Of a DNA stretch of 64,000 nucleotides, positions 16,299 through 25,116 are shown piece by piece. Each line of letters starts with the position of its first letter. Position 1 is the first letter of the stretch. The translations under genes and the position numbers were made by a program. The stretch lies in assembly GCF_003946695.1 (NCBI RefSeq), contig NZ_RHOX01000008.1:34140-98139 (forward strand), in the 5' to 3' direction. This DNA is from Lapidilactobacillus bayanensis. Lineage in GTDB: Bacteria > Bacillota > Bacilli > Lactobacillales > Lactobacillaceae. The notes beneath the pieces are model-generated. The model saw nothing but the letters and a program-made list of their open reading frames with translations, ran no database searches and was not told the DNA's origin.

Positions 16299-17348
16299 TC
16301 AGTCCATCTTTACAATCCCTAGATCAATCATTGATTGGGCGGTAGCGCTGATTGCTTTTTCGGCAGAACGTGGCTGCCAATCTAATAATTCTTTGGCTTT
16401 GGCATTACTAGTGTCTGCAAAGTTGCCTGTCAGACTGGCTACCATTTTTAGCAATGGATTAACTCTTGCTGCTAGTTTCAAGACTGCATTTGGAATAACT
16501 CGCTTAGGTATTTTGTTTGCAAAGTTTGGAAATGCACGGCGTAAGACGTTAGCAACCTCTAACATTGAAAGTGTTTCACCAGTCGTAGCTAAGAAACGCT
16601 GACCAGCCGCTTTTGGGGAAGTCATCGCTAATAAATGCAAGCTAGCAACATCGCGAACATCAACGTAACCAGATTTAACATTGGGTACTGCTGGGACTTT
16701 TCCCTCCAGCATGTCTTGAATTTGACGATTGGAATGCGAGTAATCGCTGGATAGGACTGGGCCCATTACCGCAACAGGATTAATTACGGCCATTTCCAGG
16801 CCATTACTTGCAGTTTTTATAAAATCCCAGGCAGCGTGTTCGGCCATCGTTTTTGAGCGTTGATAGGGATCTAAAGCTGGCGCATTTAAGTTCGTCCAAT
16901 CTTTTTCGGTGAAAGGTTCAGTTCGTTTGTTCGAATGTCCCATACCAATTGCACCATAGGCCGATGTCAAAACAACCCGCTTTACTTGAGCGTCACGCGC
17001 GAATTTAAGCACGCGCAAAACACCATTGACGGCAGTGGTGGTCATCTTGTCAGCGTCGGCAAATTCGCCAGTGGGTGTCGACGAGGCCACGCTCATAACA
17101 TAGGTTGCACCATTCATGACAGCTGACCAATTATGATCAGCGTTTAAGTCGGCCTCTGCAAATTCTAACCCGCTAAAATCTGAGATGCCGCCAGTAGCTA
17201 ACATCGTTTTAACTAAGGCTTCCTTTTTGGCGATCGAACGAACTGTTGTCCGCACGCGATAATTTTGCTTTAAAAGTTGAATGATAATATGACTGGCGAT
17301 GAATCCAGTGCCACCAGTGACGACGACTAATTCTTTTTGAGTGCTCAT
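16299..17348 (-). CDS. Extended SDR, dihydroflavonol/cinnamyl reductase-like
   Basis: A 349-residue NAD(P)-dependent reductase of the extended SDR type. VVTGGTGFIASHII near residue 10 is the Rossmann loop (TGxxGxxG), and YQRSKTMAE near the middle is the Y-x3-K active site. Relatives act on aldehydes or ketones; the natural substrate is unknown. The frame is open for 85 more codons upstream, but ATG 17348 is preceded by GGAGG and gives the usual N-terminus, while the longer form would overlap the divergent TetR gene. The two genes face away from each other and probably share control. Confidence 0.88.
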   Translation of the reverse strand: MSTQKELVVVTGGTGFIASHIIIQLLKQNYRVRTTVRSIAKKEALVKTMLATGGISDFSGLEFAEADLNADHNWSAVMNGATYVMSVASSTPTGEFADADKMTTTAVNGVLRVLKFARDAQVKRVVLTSAYGAIGMGHSNKRTEPFTEKDWTNLNAPALDPYQRSKTMAEHAAWDFIKTASNGLEMAVINPVAVMGPVLSSDYSHSNRQIQDMLEGKVPAVPNVKSGYVDVRDVASLHLLAMTSPKAAGQRFLATTGETLSMLEVANVLRRAFPNFANKIPKRVIPNAVLKLAARVNPLLKMVASLTGNFADTSNAKAKELLDWQPRSAEKAISATAQSMIDLGIVKMD

Positions 17349-17460
17349 TTGTTTTCCTCCACATAAGTTATACTTGTAACGTAAGTGGGGATATCGTACA
17401 ATGTTTTGGCATAGAAGACAATGGCTGAGCACGCATCTGTGACAGAACGGAGGAATTGTA

Positions 17461-18018
17461 ATGGCAGCAACTAAATACGCACAATCGATTAAGAATGATT
17501 CCAGAGAATATCTGACGACCGCTTTATTACAGTTACTACAAACAAATGATTTGAATGACATCAAAATTTCACAACTAGTTAAAAGAGCTGGTGTTAGTCG
17601 CATGGCTTTTTATCGTAACTTTGATACGTTAGACGATGTTTTACGGGACTATTTCGAATCAAAAATTGGTCATTTATTTGACGATGTGATTAAACACGTT
17701 TCTGCAGCTGATAAATTATCGCGTTTGGATCATTTCTTAAGCGCGTTTGAGGACACGATTTTATTATCGATTCAACGTCATTATGAATATATTATTCAAC
17801 AAATTTTCTTCGATAATATGAATCGACTTTATCAAACAAATTCGCGTGTGCAAGATGTGCCTGCAGCTAAACGTCGTTATTGGATTGGCTTCATGAGTGC
17901 CGGCGTCTATAACATTTGGCGCGAGTGGCTACTGGGTGGTAAGCAGGATTCAGTCGATGATTTGCATCAATTGCTGGGAGATTTGCAAGAGGCGACATTT
18001 CAGGCGTTGGGATCGTGA
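17461..18018 (+). CDS. TetR/AcrR-family regulator, divergent from the SDR
   Basis: A 185-residue TetR-type protein with helix-turn-helix IKISQLVKRAGVSRMAFYRNFDTLDDVL (residues about 36-63) and a helical effector domain. ATG 17461 lies behind CGGAGGAA. The gene is divergent from the extended SDR at 17348, with about 110 bases between the start codons, the classic arrangement of a local regulator and its target. I could not pick out a confident operator. A terminator follows at 18249. Confidence 0.88.
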   Translation: MAATKYAQSIKNDSREYLTTALLQLLQTNDLNDIKISQLVKRAGVSRMAFYRNFDTLDDVLRDYFESKIGHLFDDVIKHVSAADKLSRLDHFLSAFEDTILLSIQRHYEYIIQQIFFDNMNRLYQTNSRVQDVPAAKRRYWIGFMSAGVYNIWREWLLGGKQDSVDDLHQLLGDLQEATFQALGS

Positions 18019-18248
18019 TAGTGACAAGATCCGACAAGATGTCCGGCCATCCAAATGATCAAGCATCGTTGGTGATCACTTTTGAGGAGGAACCAACAGG
18101 CTTTTTAGAAGTTATTGCCGTGGAGGCCTTTAATTGTGCGCCGTTAATTTCTTATTGTTCTTACGCGTTGGTTGCGTGTTTAGAAATGTTATCTCGGTAT
18201 TTCTAGGTATGGCGGTACTTAAGACTGACTATCTTTAATCAAAAATAA

Positions 18249-18300
18249 ACTAGCCCACAAATGTTTGTCCTTAAGTTCAACATTTGCGGGCTAGTGTTTT
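18249..18300 (+). terminator. Strong terminator after tetR
   Basis: ACTAGCCC-CAAATGT and ACATTTG-GGGCTAGT arms with a moderate loop, then GTTTTCTTTT. Confidence 0.85.
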
Positions 18301-18400
18301 CTTTTAAATTAAGTCGGGTTGTGTTCGGCTAGTCATTGATTAGGTAAGTGAAAGATCGGGTGAGTAAAATAACCGAATGTTAGTGATCATTCGATTAACG

Positions 18401-18429
18401 TTGACACTTATCCTTAAGTTAATTATAGC
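18401..18429 (+). promoter_or_regulatory. Promoter of the HelD-like gene
   Basis: A perfect TTGACA and TATAGC 17 bases apart, about 75 bases before the start codon. Confidence 0.7.
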
Positions 18430-18502
18430 ATATCAAGTCAGTGATTATCAGACTATTATTTGCTAAACGGCCTGTTATAATAAGCCTTTGGAGGTGGTTG
18501 CA

Positions 18503-20359
18503 ATGAATGAGTTTGAACGGCAGCACTTAAGCACGATTCACGCATTTCTAACAACTGAACTGGACCGACTGGCGAAACTTATTGACAAGATTCAAGCCGA
18601 TGCCAAGGAAACAAAAATTAATTTGGCACAAGAGACGCGACTTAATTTTGATACGTTGGCCGACAATGTTGACACTTTTGCAAATATCGAAAGTGGCAAC
18701 CGGCAAATTGACACCTTAAATTCCAAAATTGATGATGCTCGCACTCAACAAAAACGCGCCACATTGTTATTACCGCAACCATATTTTGCAAGAATTGATC
18801 TTGATTTCGGCGATGCTGAGAGCGAACCTTTTTATATCGGAAAAGTTAGCTATACGAATTCTGACCATGAGAATTTGATTTACGATTGGCGTGCGCCGGT
18901 GGCGGATGTTTACTATTCCGGCCAGCTGGGGGCGACTTCATATCAAGCCAATGGCCGGAAAATCGCTGTCAAGTTAACTTTGCGGCGTCAATTTCAAATT
19001 CAGAATGGCAAGTTGTTAAATGTCTTCGATACAACCACCGCAATTTCTGATCCAGTTTTGCTCGAAATTTTAGCCGCGCCGCATCATGGATCACTTCAAG
19101 ACATTACCACGACAATTCAAGCCGAACAAAATGCGGTTATTCGCGATGTCAGCAGTGATATTTTACTAGTTGATGGCGTTGCGGGGAGTGGCAAAACATC
19201 GGTATTGTTACAGCGGATTGCCTATTTGAATTATTATTATCGTGACAAGTGGCGGACCGAAGATCTTTTATTATTGACGCCTAGTTCGCTATTTGCTGAA
19301 TATATTCAAGATGTGCTACCAACGCTAGGTGAGCAGAATCCTAGTGCCATGACCTTCAATGCTTACTTGTTGCAACTGGGTCACCATCTCAAGTTACCAC
19401 TAGTCAATGCCGACCTTGACCGCCATCATGATCTGGGTACAATCGAGCATAAATTAAATCAGGTCGCGCCGACAGCCTTAGTTAAATTGATTCCTGGATT
19501 AGCACAAACCGATTCTGAGGATATTTTAATTAAGCGGCTGCAACTTCTTTGGCGCCGAATGGCTGCGACTGATCAACTACCGAAGGATCTTTCGACTTGG
19601 GTTGCTTGGTCGGATATTTTTACTTGTTTAGGCATAGACACGCCGACCACACTTCAGACGCTTTACTTAATTATTCGCGTCTCGCAATATCATCAAGATA
19701 GTATTCGCGCGCTTTTTGTCGATGAGGCGCAAGATTATACAGAAGATCAAATGCTACTGCTGCTCAATATTTTCAAAACGAGTCAGTTAACTTTAGTCGG
19801 TGATCACAATCAGACGTTGACTGAGTCTGGCTTTGATCAGCAGAAATTATTGCAATATTTACAACAAGGCCGCAACACAAATAGCGTTCAAATGTTGACC
19901 AGTTATCGCTCGACTGGTAATATCACGCGCTTTTTCGGAAAATTTAATGAGATGCAAGCAGGTTCTTTCATCAAACCAGTTCAAGCAGCTGGTGAAAAGC
20001 CTGTTATCATTGATGAAATTTCAAAAAATGATTTGGTTGAATTAATCAGGGTGCAAAGGCGTGAAACGATTGGGACGTTCGCCGTTATTACCGGCGATGA
20101 AGATAGTGCCAAGCAACTCTCTGACCTGTTAAAACCCACACTAGAGGTAGCCGTTGTTAGTGATCACCATCATCTCTCAGAATCAGATGTGCCAATCTTT
20201 CCGTTGAAAATTGCCAAGGGTTTAGAATTTGATCGCGTGTTAGTGGTCGGTTTTGTTGACGCGTATTTTTCTAATTCTGAATTTGCCAATCAACGCAAAT
20301 ATGTGGCCGCATCACGAGCAACCAAGCGGCTAACGATCATTAATCAAGTTGGCGACTAA
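18503..20359 (+). CDS. HelD-like UvrD/SF1 ATPase
   Basis: A 618-residue protein. An N-terminal coiled-coil arm (residues 1 to about 80) is followed by an SF1 helicase core with Walker A GVAGSGKTS, a Walker B/motif II block ALFVDEAQDYTEDQM, SYRSTGNITRF and a C-terminal FPLKIAKGLEFDRVLVVGF segment with AASRATKRL. This is the layout of HelD, which pries RNA polymerase off nucleic acid and recycles it. Known Bacillus HelD is near 770 residues, so this is a short form. An upstream in-frame ATG at 18488 overlaps the GGAGGTGG site, so ATG 18503 is the start. It has its own promoter. Confidence 0.88.
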   Translation: MNEFERQHLSTIHAFLTTELDRLAKLIDKIQADAKETKINLAQETRLNFDTLADNVDTFANIESGNRQIDTLNSKIDDARTQQKRATLLLPQPYFARIDLDFGDAESEPFYIGKVSYTNSDHENLIYDWRAPVADVYYSGQLGATSYQANGRKIAVKLTLRRQFQIQNGKLLNVFDTTTAISDPVLLEILAAPHHGSLQDITTTIQAEQNAVIRDVSSDILLVDGVAGSGKTSVLLQRIAYLNYYYRDKWRTEDLLLLTPSSLFAEYIQDVLPTLGEQNPSAMTFNAYLLQLGHHLKLPLVNADLDRHHDLGTIEHKLNQVAPTALVKLIPGLAQTDSEDILIKRLQLLWRRMAATDQLPKDLSTWVAWSDIFTCLGIDTPTTLQTLYLIIRVSQYHQDSIRALFVDEAQDYTEDQMLLLLNIFKTSQLTLVGDHNQTLTESGFDQQKLLQYLQQGRNTNSVQMLTSYRSTGNITRFFGKFNEMQAGSFIKPVQAAGEKPVIIDEISKNDLVELIRVQRRETIGTFAVITGDEDSAKQLSDLLKPTLEVAVVSDHHHLSESDVPIFPLKIAKGLEFDRVLVVGFVDAYFSNSEFANQRKYVAASRATKRLTIINQVGD

Positions 20360-20516
20360 ATGCTGCAAAAATTGTCAGGATGGTTGCATCTGGGTGAGGA
20401 ACAAGTCTACAAGAATCGCGCGTAAATCGTGTTAGAATTTTCGTTTGACTTCTATTAGCCCAGTTTGAACTTGATTAAGGCAAAGTTTTTGTTAAAAAAG
20501 CCCATCTTGACAACTT

Positions 20517-20546
20517 ATATTCTGGTTATTTATAATGGGTTGAATT
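20517..20546 (+). promoter_or_regulatory. Promoter upstream of the elaA-like gene
   Basis: A consensus TTGACA (20517) and TATAAT (20541) with an 18-base spacer. The leader to the start region is about 120 bases and holds no other gene. Confidence 0.75.
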
Positions 20547-20671
20547 TTAGGAACGGGTTTTTCGGTTCGTAAATTTGGATTATTGGCAGTATCAAACAGT
20601 TTCTGCAACGATTCGTCAAGTTTGCCGTGCAGAGGTTAGTTGCTATTTTGGTCGTTTAGGAGGTCGTTGAC

Positions 20672-21106
20672 ACGAAAGTCGAAGTAAAACAGCTTAGTGA
20701 ATTAACAGCTCAGGAATTTTGTACCATTGTGGCAGAGCGCATTAGAGTTTTTGTTGTTGAACAGAATTGTCCTTATCAAGAAGTCGATGAACACGACCGC
20801 GAAGCCTATCATTTGTTGTTAAAAGACGACCAGAACAAGCTAGTCGGTTATACAAGAATTTTCAGCAAGAATTCTGAGCAAACAACATTTGGCCGCGTGT
20901 TAGTTCCCAAGCAATATCGCAACAAACAATACGGTCGTCGATTAGTCAAGGCCACAATTGAACAAGCGCAAAAACTTTTTCCAAATAAAAGGATTCAAAT
21001 TCAAGCTCAGGCCTATCTTAAAGATTTTTATCGCGCCTTTGGTTTTCAACCGATTTCCGAAGTTTATCTAGAAGATGGCATTCCGCATTTGGATATGCTC
21101 CTTTAA
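20672..21106 (+). CDS. elaA: ElaA-like GNAT acetyltransferase with ACG in place of the start codon
   Basis: The protein matches ElaA strongly (FVVEQNCPYQEVDEHD, GRVLVPKQYRNKQYGRRLV, IQAQAYLKDFYRAFGFQP, LEDGIPHLDM). The family N-terminus is encoded upstream of the first ordinary start codon: KVEVKQLSELTAQEFCTIV runs in frame from 20675. At the exact place for initiation, eight bases after AGGAGG (20658-20663), the codon is ACG (20672-20674), one base from ATG. Translation may begin at ACG at low level, or at GTG 20729 giving 125 residues without the first strand. ElaA-type GNAT function is unclear. A terminator follows. Confidence 0.8.
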   Translation, partial: TKVEVKQLSELTAQEFCTIVAERIRVFVVEQNCPYQEVDEHDREAYHLLLKDDQNKLVGYTRIFSKNSEQTTFGRVLVPKQYRNKQYGRRLVKATIEQAQKLFPNKRIQIQAQAYLKDFYRAFGFQPISEVYLEDGIPHLDMLL

Positions 21107-21142
21107 TCATTTTATTGAGATTGTTTTTTGAATGAGTTTGGT

Positions 21143-21175
21143 AGGAACCGGGATAAAAATCTCGGTCCTTTTTTT
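21143..21175 (+). terminator. Terminator of the elaA-like gene
   Basis: AGG.ACCG.GA and TC.CGGT.CCT arms with a seven-T tail. Confidence 0.85.
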
Positions 21176-21280
21176 GTGTAGCCGAAAAACGCAACCCAAA
21201 TTTTGTTGCTCATCTTTTTGCCAGCAATAGATTGCTTCTCATGATCTGAAACGAAGATCAAAAAAATAAAGCAACATTGT

Positions 21281-21329
21281 TTGACAAAATAGCTACTACG
21301 TAATACTATGTACTAGTACTAAGTATTAC
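21281..21329 (+). promoter_or_regulatory. padR promoter with a 30-bp PadR operator
   Basis: TTGACA (21281) and TACTAT (21304) are 17 bases apart. Covering the -10 box and start point is a near-perfect inverted repeat (21300-21329) with arms GTAATACT and AGTATTAC and a central GTACTAGTAC, broken only at two symmetric positions. This fits PadR-type autorepression of the operon. Confidence 0.85.
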
Positions 21330-21356
21330 AAAGTATGTAGAGAAAGGATGACTTTT

Positions 21357-21677
21357 TTGGCGGGTATGACTGAAATGCTGAAAGGTTTACTTGAAGGAAT
21401 AATACTGCAGATTATTTCTAAAGGCGAAACTTATGGCTATGAAATTACAAATCATCTAAAAGAAGCTGGCTTCAACGATATCTCAGAGGGGACTGTCTAC
21501 ACGGTATTGTTGCGTCTTGAGAAACAAAAGAGTGTCTCGGTTGAAAAGCGCAAGTCCGATAAAGGGCCGATGCGCAAATTCTATCGACTAACCAACAGTG
21601 GTGAACAAGCAAGACAGGATTTCTGGACTCGGTGGCAATTTATTATGACCCAGATTCAGCAGATTAAAGGAGAGTAG
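21357..21677 (+). CDS. PadR-family transcriptional regulator
   Basis: A roughly 107-residue winged-helix protein: LLEGIILQIISKGETYGYEITNHLKEAGF, then SEGTVYTVLLRLEKQ and KFYRLTNSGEQ, the full PadR domain. The frame also offers ATG 21348, but the ribosome-binding site AGAAAGG touches it; TTG 21357 or ATG 21366 is better placed. It starts a four-gene operon (padR, DUF1048 gene, ABC ATPase, ABC permease), a layout in Firmicutes where PadR senses a drug or envelope stress and represses the exporter. The palindrome over its promoter supports autoregulation. Confidence 0.9.
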   Translation: MAGMTEMLKGLLEGIILQIISKGETYGYEITNHLKEAGFNDISEGTVYTVLLRLEKQKSVSVEKRKSDKGPMRKFYRLTNSGEQARQDFWTRWQFIMTQIQQIKGE

Positions 21678-21682
21678 TTCAA

Positions 21683-22012
21683 ATGGAATTTTGGAAAAAG
21701 TTAGTTGGCGACAAAAAATGGTATCGGGATTATAAAAAGCAAGAACAAGCCTTGCCTGAACCTTACCGCACAGCGATTCAGACGCTCGATAACTATTTAA
21801 TGCAGTATTGGGGAACTGATGAGTTTGTCGATTTATTTGATAATCTGCTGACCTTATTTCAAGAGGGTAGTGCAGAAGGCGTGTCGATTGAGGGCATCGT
21901 CGGTACTGATCCTGTCGTTTTTGCGGACGAGCTGTTGGCTCAATATCAACAAGCAACTTGGATGCATAAACAACAAGAGAAGCTTAGAAAAGCATTTAAG
22001 GAGTTGAATTGA
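21683..22012 (+). CDS. DUF1048-family protein
   Basis: A 109-residue, helix-rich protein without signal peptide or membrane segment (start MEFWKKLVGDKKWYRDYKKQ, end QQEKLRKAFKELN). DUF1048 proteins are regularly encoded directly after PadR regulators and before ABC-2 exporters, as here; their role is unknown but they may modulate PadR or the transporter. It lies five bases after padR and one base before the ATPase gene, so the genes are co-transcribed. Confidence 0.85.
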   Translation: MEFWKKLVGDKKWYRDYKKQEQALPEPYRTAIQTLDNYLMQYWGTDEFVDLFDNLLTLFQEGSAEGVSIEGIVGTDPVVFADELLAQYQQATWMHKQQEKLRKAFKELN

Positions 22013-22013
22013 G

Positions 22014-22945
22014 ATGAAGACACCGGCAATTGAAATTCAACATGTCACGCGCAGTTTCGGCGAAACAGCCGTGCTTAAAGATATTAATCTGTCAATTAAG
22101 CAAGGTGAAATCTTTACGTTACTTGGTAAAAATGGCGCCGGTAAAACAACTTTAATCCGGATTTTAACGACGTTATTAGCCGCGGATTCTGGTACGGTTA
22201 ACGTCATGGGAATCCCGCTGGCCGGTAATGAAAGCCGAATTCGGCAACAAATTAGTCTTAATTTCCAAGCGACCACAGTTGATGATCACTTGAGTGGGCG
22301 TGCAAATCTGCAATTCATCGCGGATTTACGCCGTGTTCATGCCGTGTTCATAATGGGGCAACGCAAATTCAAATGTTGGTTGAACAGTTTGAAATGGCCA
22401 CTTTTATTGATCGTAAAGTGGGGACCTATTCAGGTGGGATGAAGCGCAGACTAGATATTGCCATGTCCTTAGTCGGCGATGCGTCGATCATCTTTTTAGA
22501 CGAGCCGACAACAGGTGTCGATCCGAAAGCACGGCAAAATATTTGGCAATTGATTCGCCAAATTCGCGATCAAGGTAAAACCGTCTTCTTAACGACGCAG
22601 TATTTAGACGAAGCCGACCAGTTATCAGATCATATCGCGTTTTTGAATGACGGTCGCATCGCCTTAGTTACGACACCAAGTGCAATTAAAGCAAACACCA
22701 AATCTGAATCTGTTTTAACCGTTGCACCAGCCGATCAAGTCAAGGCAACAGCGCTACTTGATCAGGCTGAGATTGCTTTTACTACGAATGAGAATGAGAT
22801 TACGCTTGCCGACGCGGCAGTGAATTCAGCGCTTAAACTTCTGGTTATGCATCATATTCATGTTGAGGCGTTAAACGCGCTAGCTAACGACTTACAAACA
22901 GTATTCTTTACGATTACGGAGGACCAATCAGATGGCATCATTTAA
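22014..22945 (+). pseudogene. ABC-2 exporter ATPase (DrrA-like), frameshifted by an 11-bp tandem duplication
   Basis: The first part has Walker A GKNGAGKTT (residues about 38-46) and a Q-loop FQAT; the second, in another frame, has the signature SGGMKRR, Walker B IIFLDEP and the H-loop region (here TTQYLDEADQ, as in DrrA types). The frames join cleanly if one copy of GCCGTGTTCAT (22330-22340 and 22341-22351) is removed: the protein then reads FIADLRRVHNGATQIQMLVEQFE without a break, for about 306 residues. So an exact 11-bp tandem duplication inactivates the gene. Reversion by slippage is possible. The exporter should be non-functional in this state. Confidence 0.9.
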
Positions 22946-23705
22946 TCAGCTCTGGGTTTTAACGAAACGTATTTTACGGCAAAACTTTACCGATGCCGAT
23001 ACATTAACCACGGTTATTGCGATGCCAGTGTTTCTATTACTTTTCTTTGTTTACGTTCTTGGCGGCAACGTCGCAATCGGCGCTCACGGCAGTACGCTTG
23101 CTTATTTAAATTATGCGTTGCCCGGATTTCTTTTACTCACCATGACCATGGGAGCTGCTTATACTTCATTGCGAATTAACAATGATAAGTTGACAGGTAT
23201 GCTTGACCGACTTCATTCTCTACCAATTAAACGCTGGGTGATTCTTGGTGCACACACCGTTGCGTCCGTTATTTTTATGTTAATCACTGAGTTAGTTGTT
23301 TTGCTGGTCGGCCTAATCATGGGTTATCGGCCCGATTTGACCATTGGCTCAGCCTTATTAGTTTTGTTGTTGTCTGTGCTCTTTGCGTTGGGGATTACGT
23401 TGATGGCAATTCCGTTTTCACTGAAGGCTAACGGCTTTGCTGGTGCGGGAGCATTCTCATATGTTTTGATGATGTTACTGATGGTCAGTTCAGCGCTAAT
23501 GCCGGTTAAAGGCATGGCTACACCAGTGCGACTATTTGCAGAGCACCAACCGATGACGGCGATTGTTGATGCCGCCCGGAATCTATTCGCTGGACGAATC
23601 GTTGGCGCGACCATTTGGCAAGCAGGCGTGTGGTTGATCGGATTAATCCTAGTTTTTGGGTTGATGTCACGCCAACGTTATCATAAAATATTCCTGAATC
23701 AGTAG
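22932..23705 (+). CDS. ABC-2 type permease (DrrB-like)
   Basis: A 257-residue membrane protein with six hydrophobic segments, first at about residues 24-45. The C-terminal half has the ABC-2 motif region (VSSALMPVKGMATPVRLFAEHQPMTAIVDAARNLF). It overlaps the ATPase frame by 14 bases and ends the PadR operon. With the ATPase it would export a drug, lipid or peptide; with the ATPase broken it may have no energy source. A strong terminator lies about 100 bases downstream. Confidence 0.9.
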   Translation: MASFNQLWVLTKRILRQNFTDADTLTTVIAMPVFLLLFFVYVLGGNVAIGAHGSTLAYLNYALPGFLLLTMTMGAAYTSLRINNDKLTGMLDRLHSLPIKRWVILGAHTVASVIFMLITELVVLLVGLIMGYRPDLTIGSALLVLLLSVLFALGITLMAIPFSLKANGFAGAGAFSYVLMMLLMVSSALMPVKGMATPVRLFAEHQPMTAIVDAARNLFAGRIVGATIWQAGVWLIGLILVFGLMSRQRYHKIFLNQ

Positions 23706-23810
23706 CCGCCACGAAGATTTGGTTCGATGAGATGAACGGCGAGACTTGCGTAAAATTGGGGTTCGCTGGTAGATTTTGATTGCGGCCGCTGTTCATTATA
23801 AAATGACCGT

Positions 23811-23866
23811 GCAATCAAAAAGACGACCTTCAAGAAATTAATCTTGAGGATCGTCTTTTTGATTGC
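23811..23866. terminator. Long hairpin terminator
   Basis: GCAATCAAAAAGACGA and TCGTCTTTTTGATTGC form the base of a stem of more than 20 bp, A/T tracts on both sides. It ends the PadR operon. The following 170 bases to degV hold only a hairpin with arms AACAAAT / ATTTGTT (23939-23972). Confidence 0.88.
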
Positions 23867-24039
23867 AAATTTATACATCTAATAATTGTTGATGGGTACC
23901 AGTTCCCGTAAAACAAGGAAAGGATGACTGTCTGGACTAACAAATGTTCTCCTTGAAGAGACAATTTGTTAAAATTTCTCAGCTTTCAATTCAAAGCAGC
24001 ATCTTCAACTGAATGACTAACTATTTTTCAACTTTTAAT

Positions 24040-24915
24040 CTAGATTTTTTCCCAATCCTTACCCCAAATCAAAGCCATTGCGCCTTCACCGGTATGAACA
24101 CCAACAACTGGACCGATGATGCTGCCTTCGAAGGTTACATTAGGATAGCGCTTGGACAAATCAGCAATCCATTCTTGTTTAGCCTCTGGTGCGTTGGCGT
24201 CAAAAACGGTCGCACGAATTGGATACGTCTTATCTTTAATAGCGTCGCCAAAGTGCGTTGCAATCCATTCATAGGCCCGTTTTGTTTGTCGTTCTTTAGC
24301 AATTGCAGAAATAACACCTTTACCAGTGTGATCGACATCCATGTCAAGAATCGGTTTAATTTTCAATAAACCGGCTACGAAACTGGAAGCATTATTCAAA
24401 CGGCCAGTTCGCTTCAAGTGGTTGATATCATCAACCATGAACAAAACATGAGTCGTTTCCCGCAAGTCATAAAGTGCCTGCATGATTTCATTAGGTTGTG
24501 CGCCAGCAAACGCCATTTTACCAGCAAGCAGGGCCGCATAAGCGGTACCAGCACAAGTAATATGTGTGTCAAATGGATAAACTTTAATCCGCTTTTCTCG
24601 TTCGGCATACGCGGCCAAGTTATCATAATAAGAACTAATCCCACTAGAAATTGACGGCACAATCACAGCCTCATAGCCATCTGCCACAAGTTCTGTCACC
24701 TTTTGTTCGAGTTCACCAATCGATGGTTGAGAAGTCGTTGGCAATGTTTTCTCAGTTCGTAAGCGTTCGTAGAACTGTTGTGAATTAATGTCGATCATGT
24801 CGCGCAATGTTTCATTGCCCCAGAGAATGGGGATCGGCAAAACCTGAATTTTGTATTGCGCTGCTTGTTCAGGCGTTAAATAAGCAGCACTATCTGTAAC
24901 AACCGCAACTTTCAT
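24040..24915 (-). CDS. DegV-family fatty-acid-binding protein
   Basis: A 291-residue DegV protein (VAVVTDSAAYLTPEQAAQYKI at the N-terminus; SQPSIGELEQKV; SSGISSYYDN; GPVVGVHTGEGAMAL at the end). DegV proteins bind a fatty acid in a cleft between two domains; in Gram-positive bacteria some act as FakB, handing exogenous fatty acids to the kinase FakA for phosphorylation. TTSQPS and GPVVGVHTGEGA match the ligand-binding sites. Another member lies at 42110. AAAGGGG precedes ATG 24915. It seems monocistronic. Confidence 0.92.
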   Translation of the reverse strand: MKVAVVTDSAAYLTPEQAAQYKIQVLPIPILWGNETLRDMIDINSQQFYERLRTEKTLPTTSQPSIGELEQKVTELVADGYEAVIVPSISSGISSYYDNLAAYAEREKRIKVYPFDTHITCAGTAYAALLAGKMAFAGAQPNEIMQALYDLRETTHVLFMVDDINHLKRTGRLNNASSFVAGLLKIKPILDMDVDHTGKGVISAIAKERQTKRAYEWIATHFGDAIKDKTYPIRATVFDANAPEAKQEWIADLSKRYPNVTFEGSIIGPVVGVHTGEGAMALIWGKDWEKI

Positions 24916-25063
24916 TTTAAGTAAAACCCCTTTATAATCTGATCAAATAAATTTTACCATATCTTACCACAAACAAGTACACTTGCCAAAAACGATGCTG
25001 AAATTGATGGTGGTGATCTGTAATGTTTAGCTAAGTTAAAAATTTCTTTTTGAGTACTAGGAT

Positions 25064-25116
25064 CTAAAACTGTTATTCTGTGGTTCTCCACTGTCACTAA
25101 ATTAACATGCTGGTAA
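25064..25116 (+). repeat. Solo terminal fragment of the dispersed element
   Basis: CTAAAACTGTTATTCTGTGGTTCTCC matches the left terminal repeat, then diverges. A matching degenerate right end, AACAGTTTTAG, lies beyond copy 3 at about 25655-25665, so copy 3 seems nested in an older remnant. Confidence 0.6.

Noticed and set aside
17349..17603. N-terminal extension of the extended SDR
   Set aside because: It crosses the divergent promoter region and overlaps the TetR start; ATG 17348 has the GGAGG site and the family N-terminus.
18015..18206. 63-codon frame starting inside the end of the second TetR gene
   Set aside because: No ribosome-binding site, odd composition and no family resemblance; it ends in ordinary intergenic DNA before a terminator.
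22373..22945. Second ATPase fragment as an independent gene
   Set aside because: Its start has no ribosome-binding site and it joins the first fragment perfectly once the 11-bp duplication is removed.
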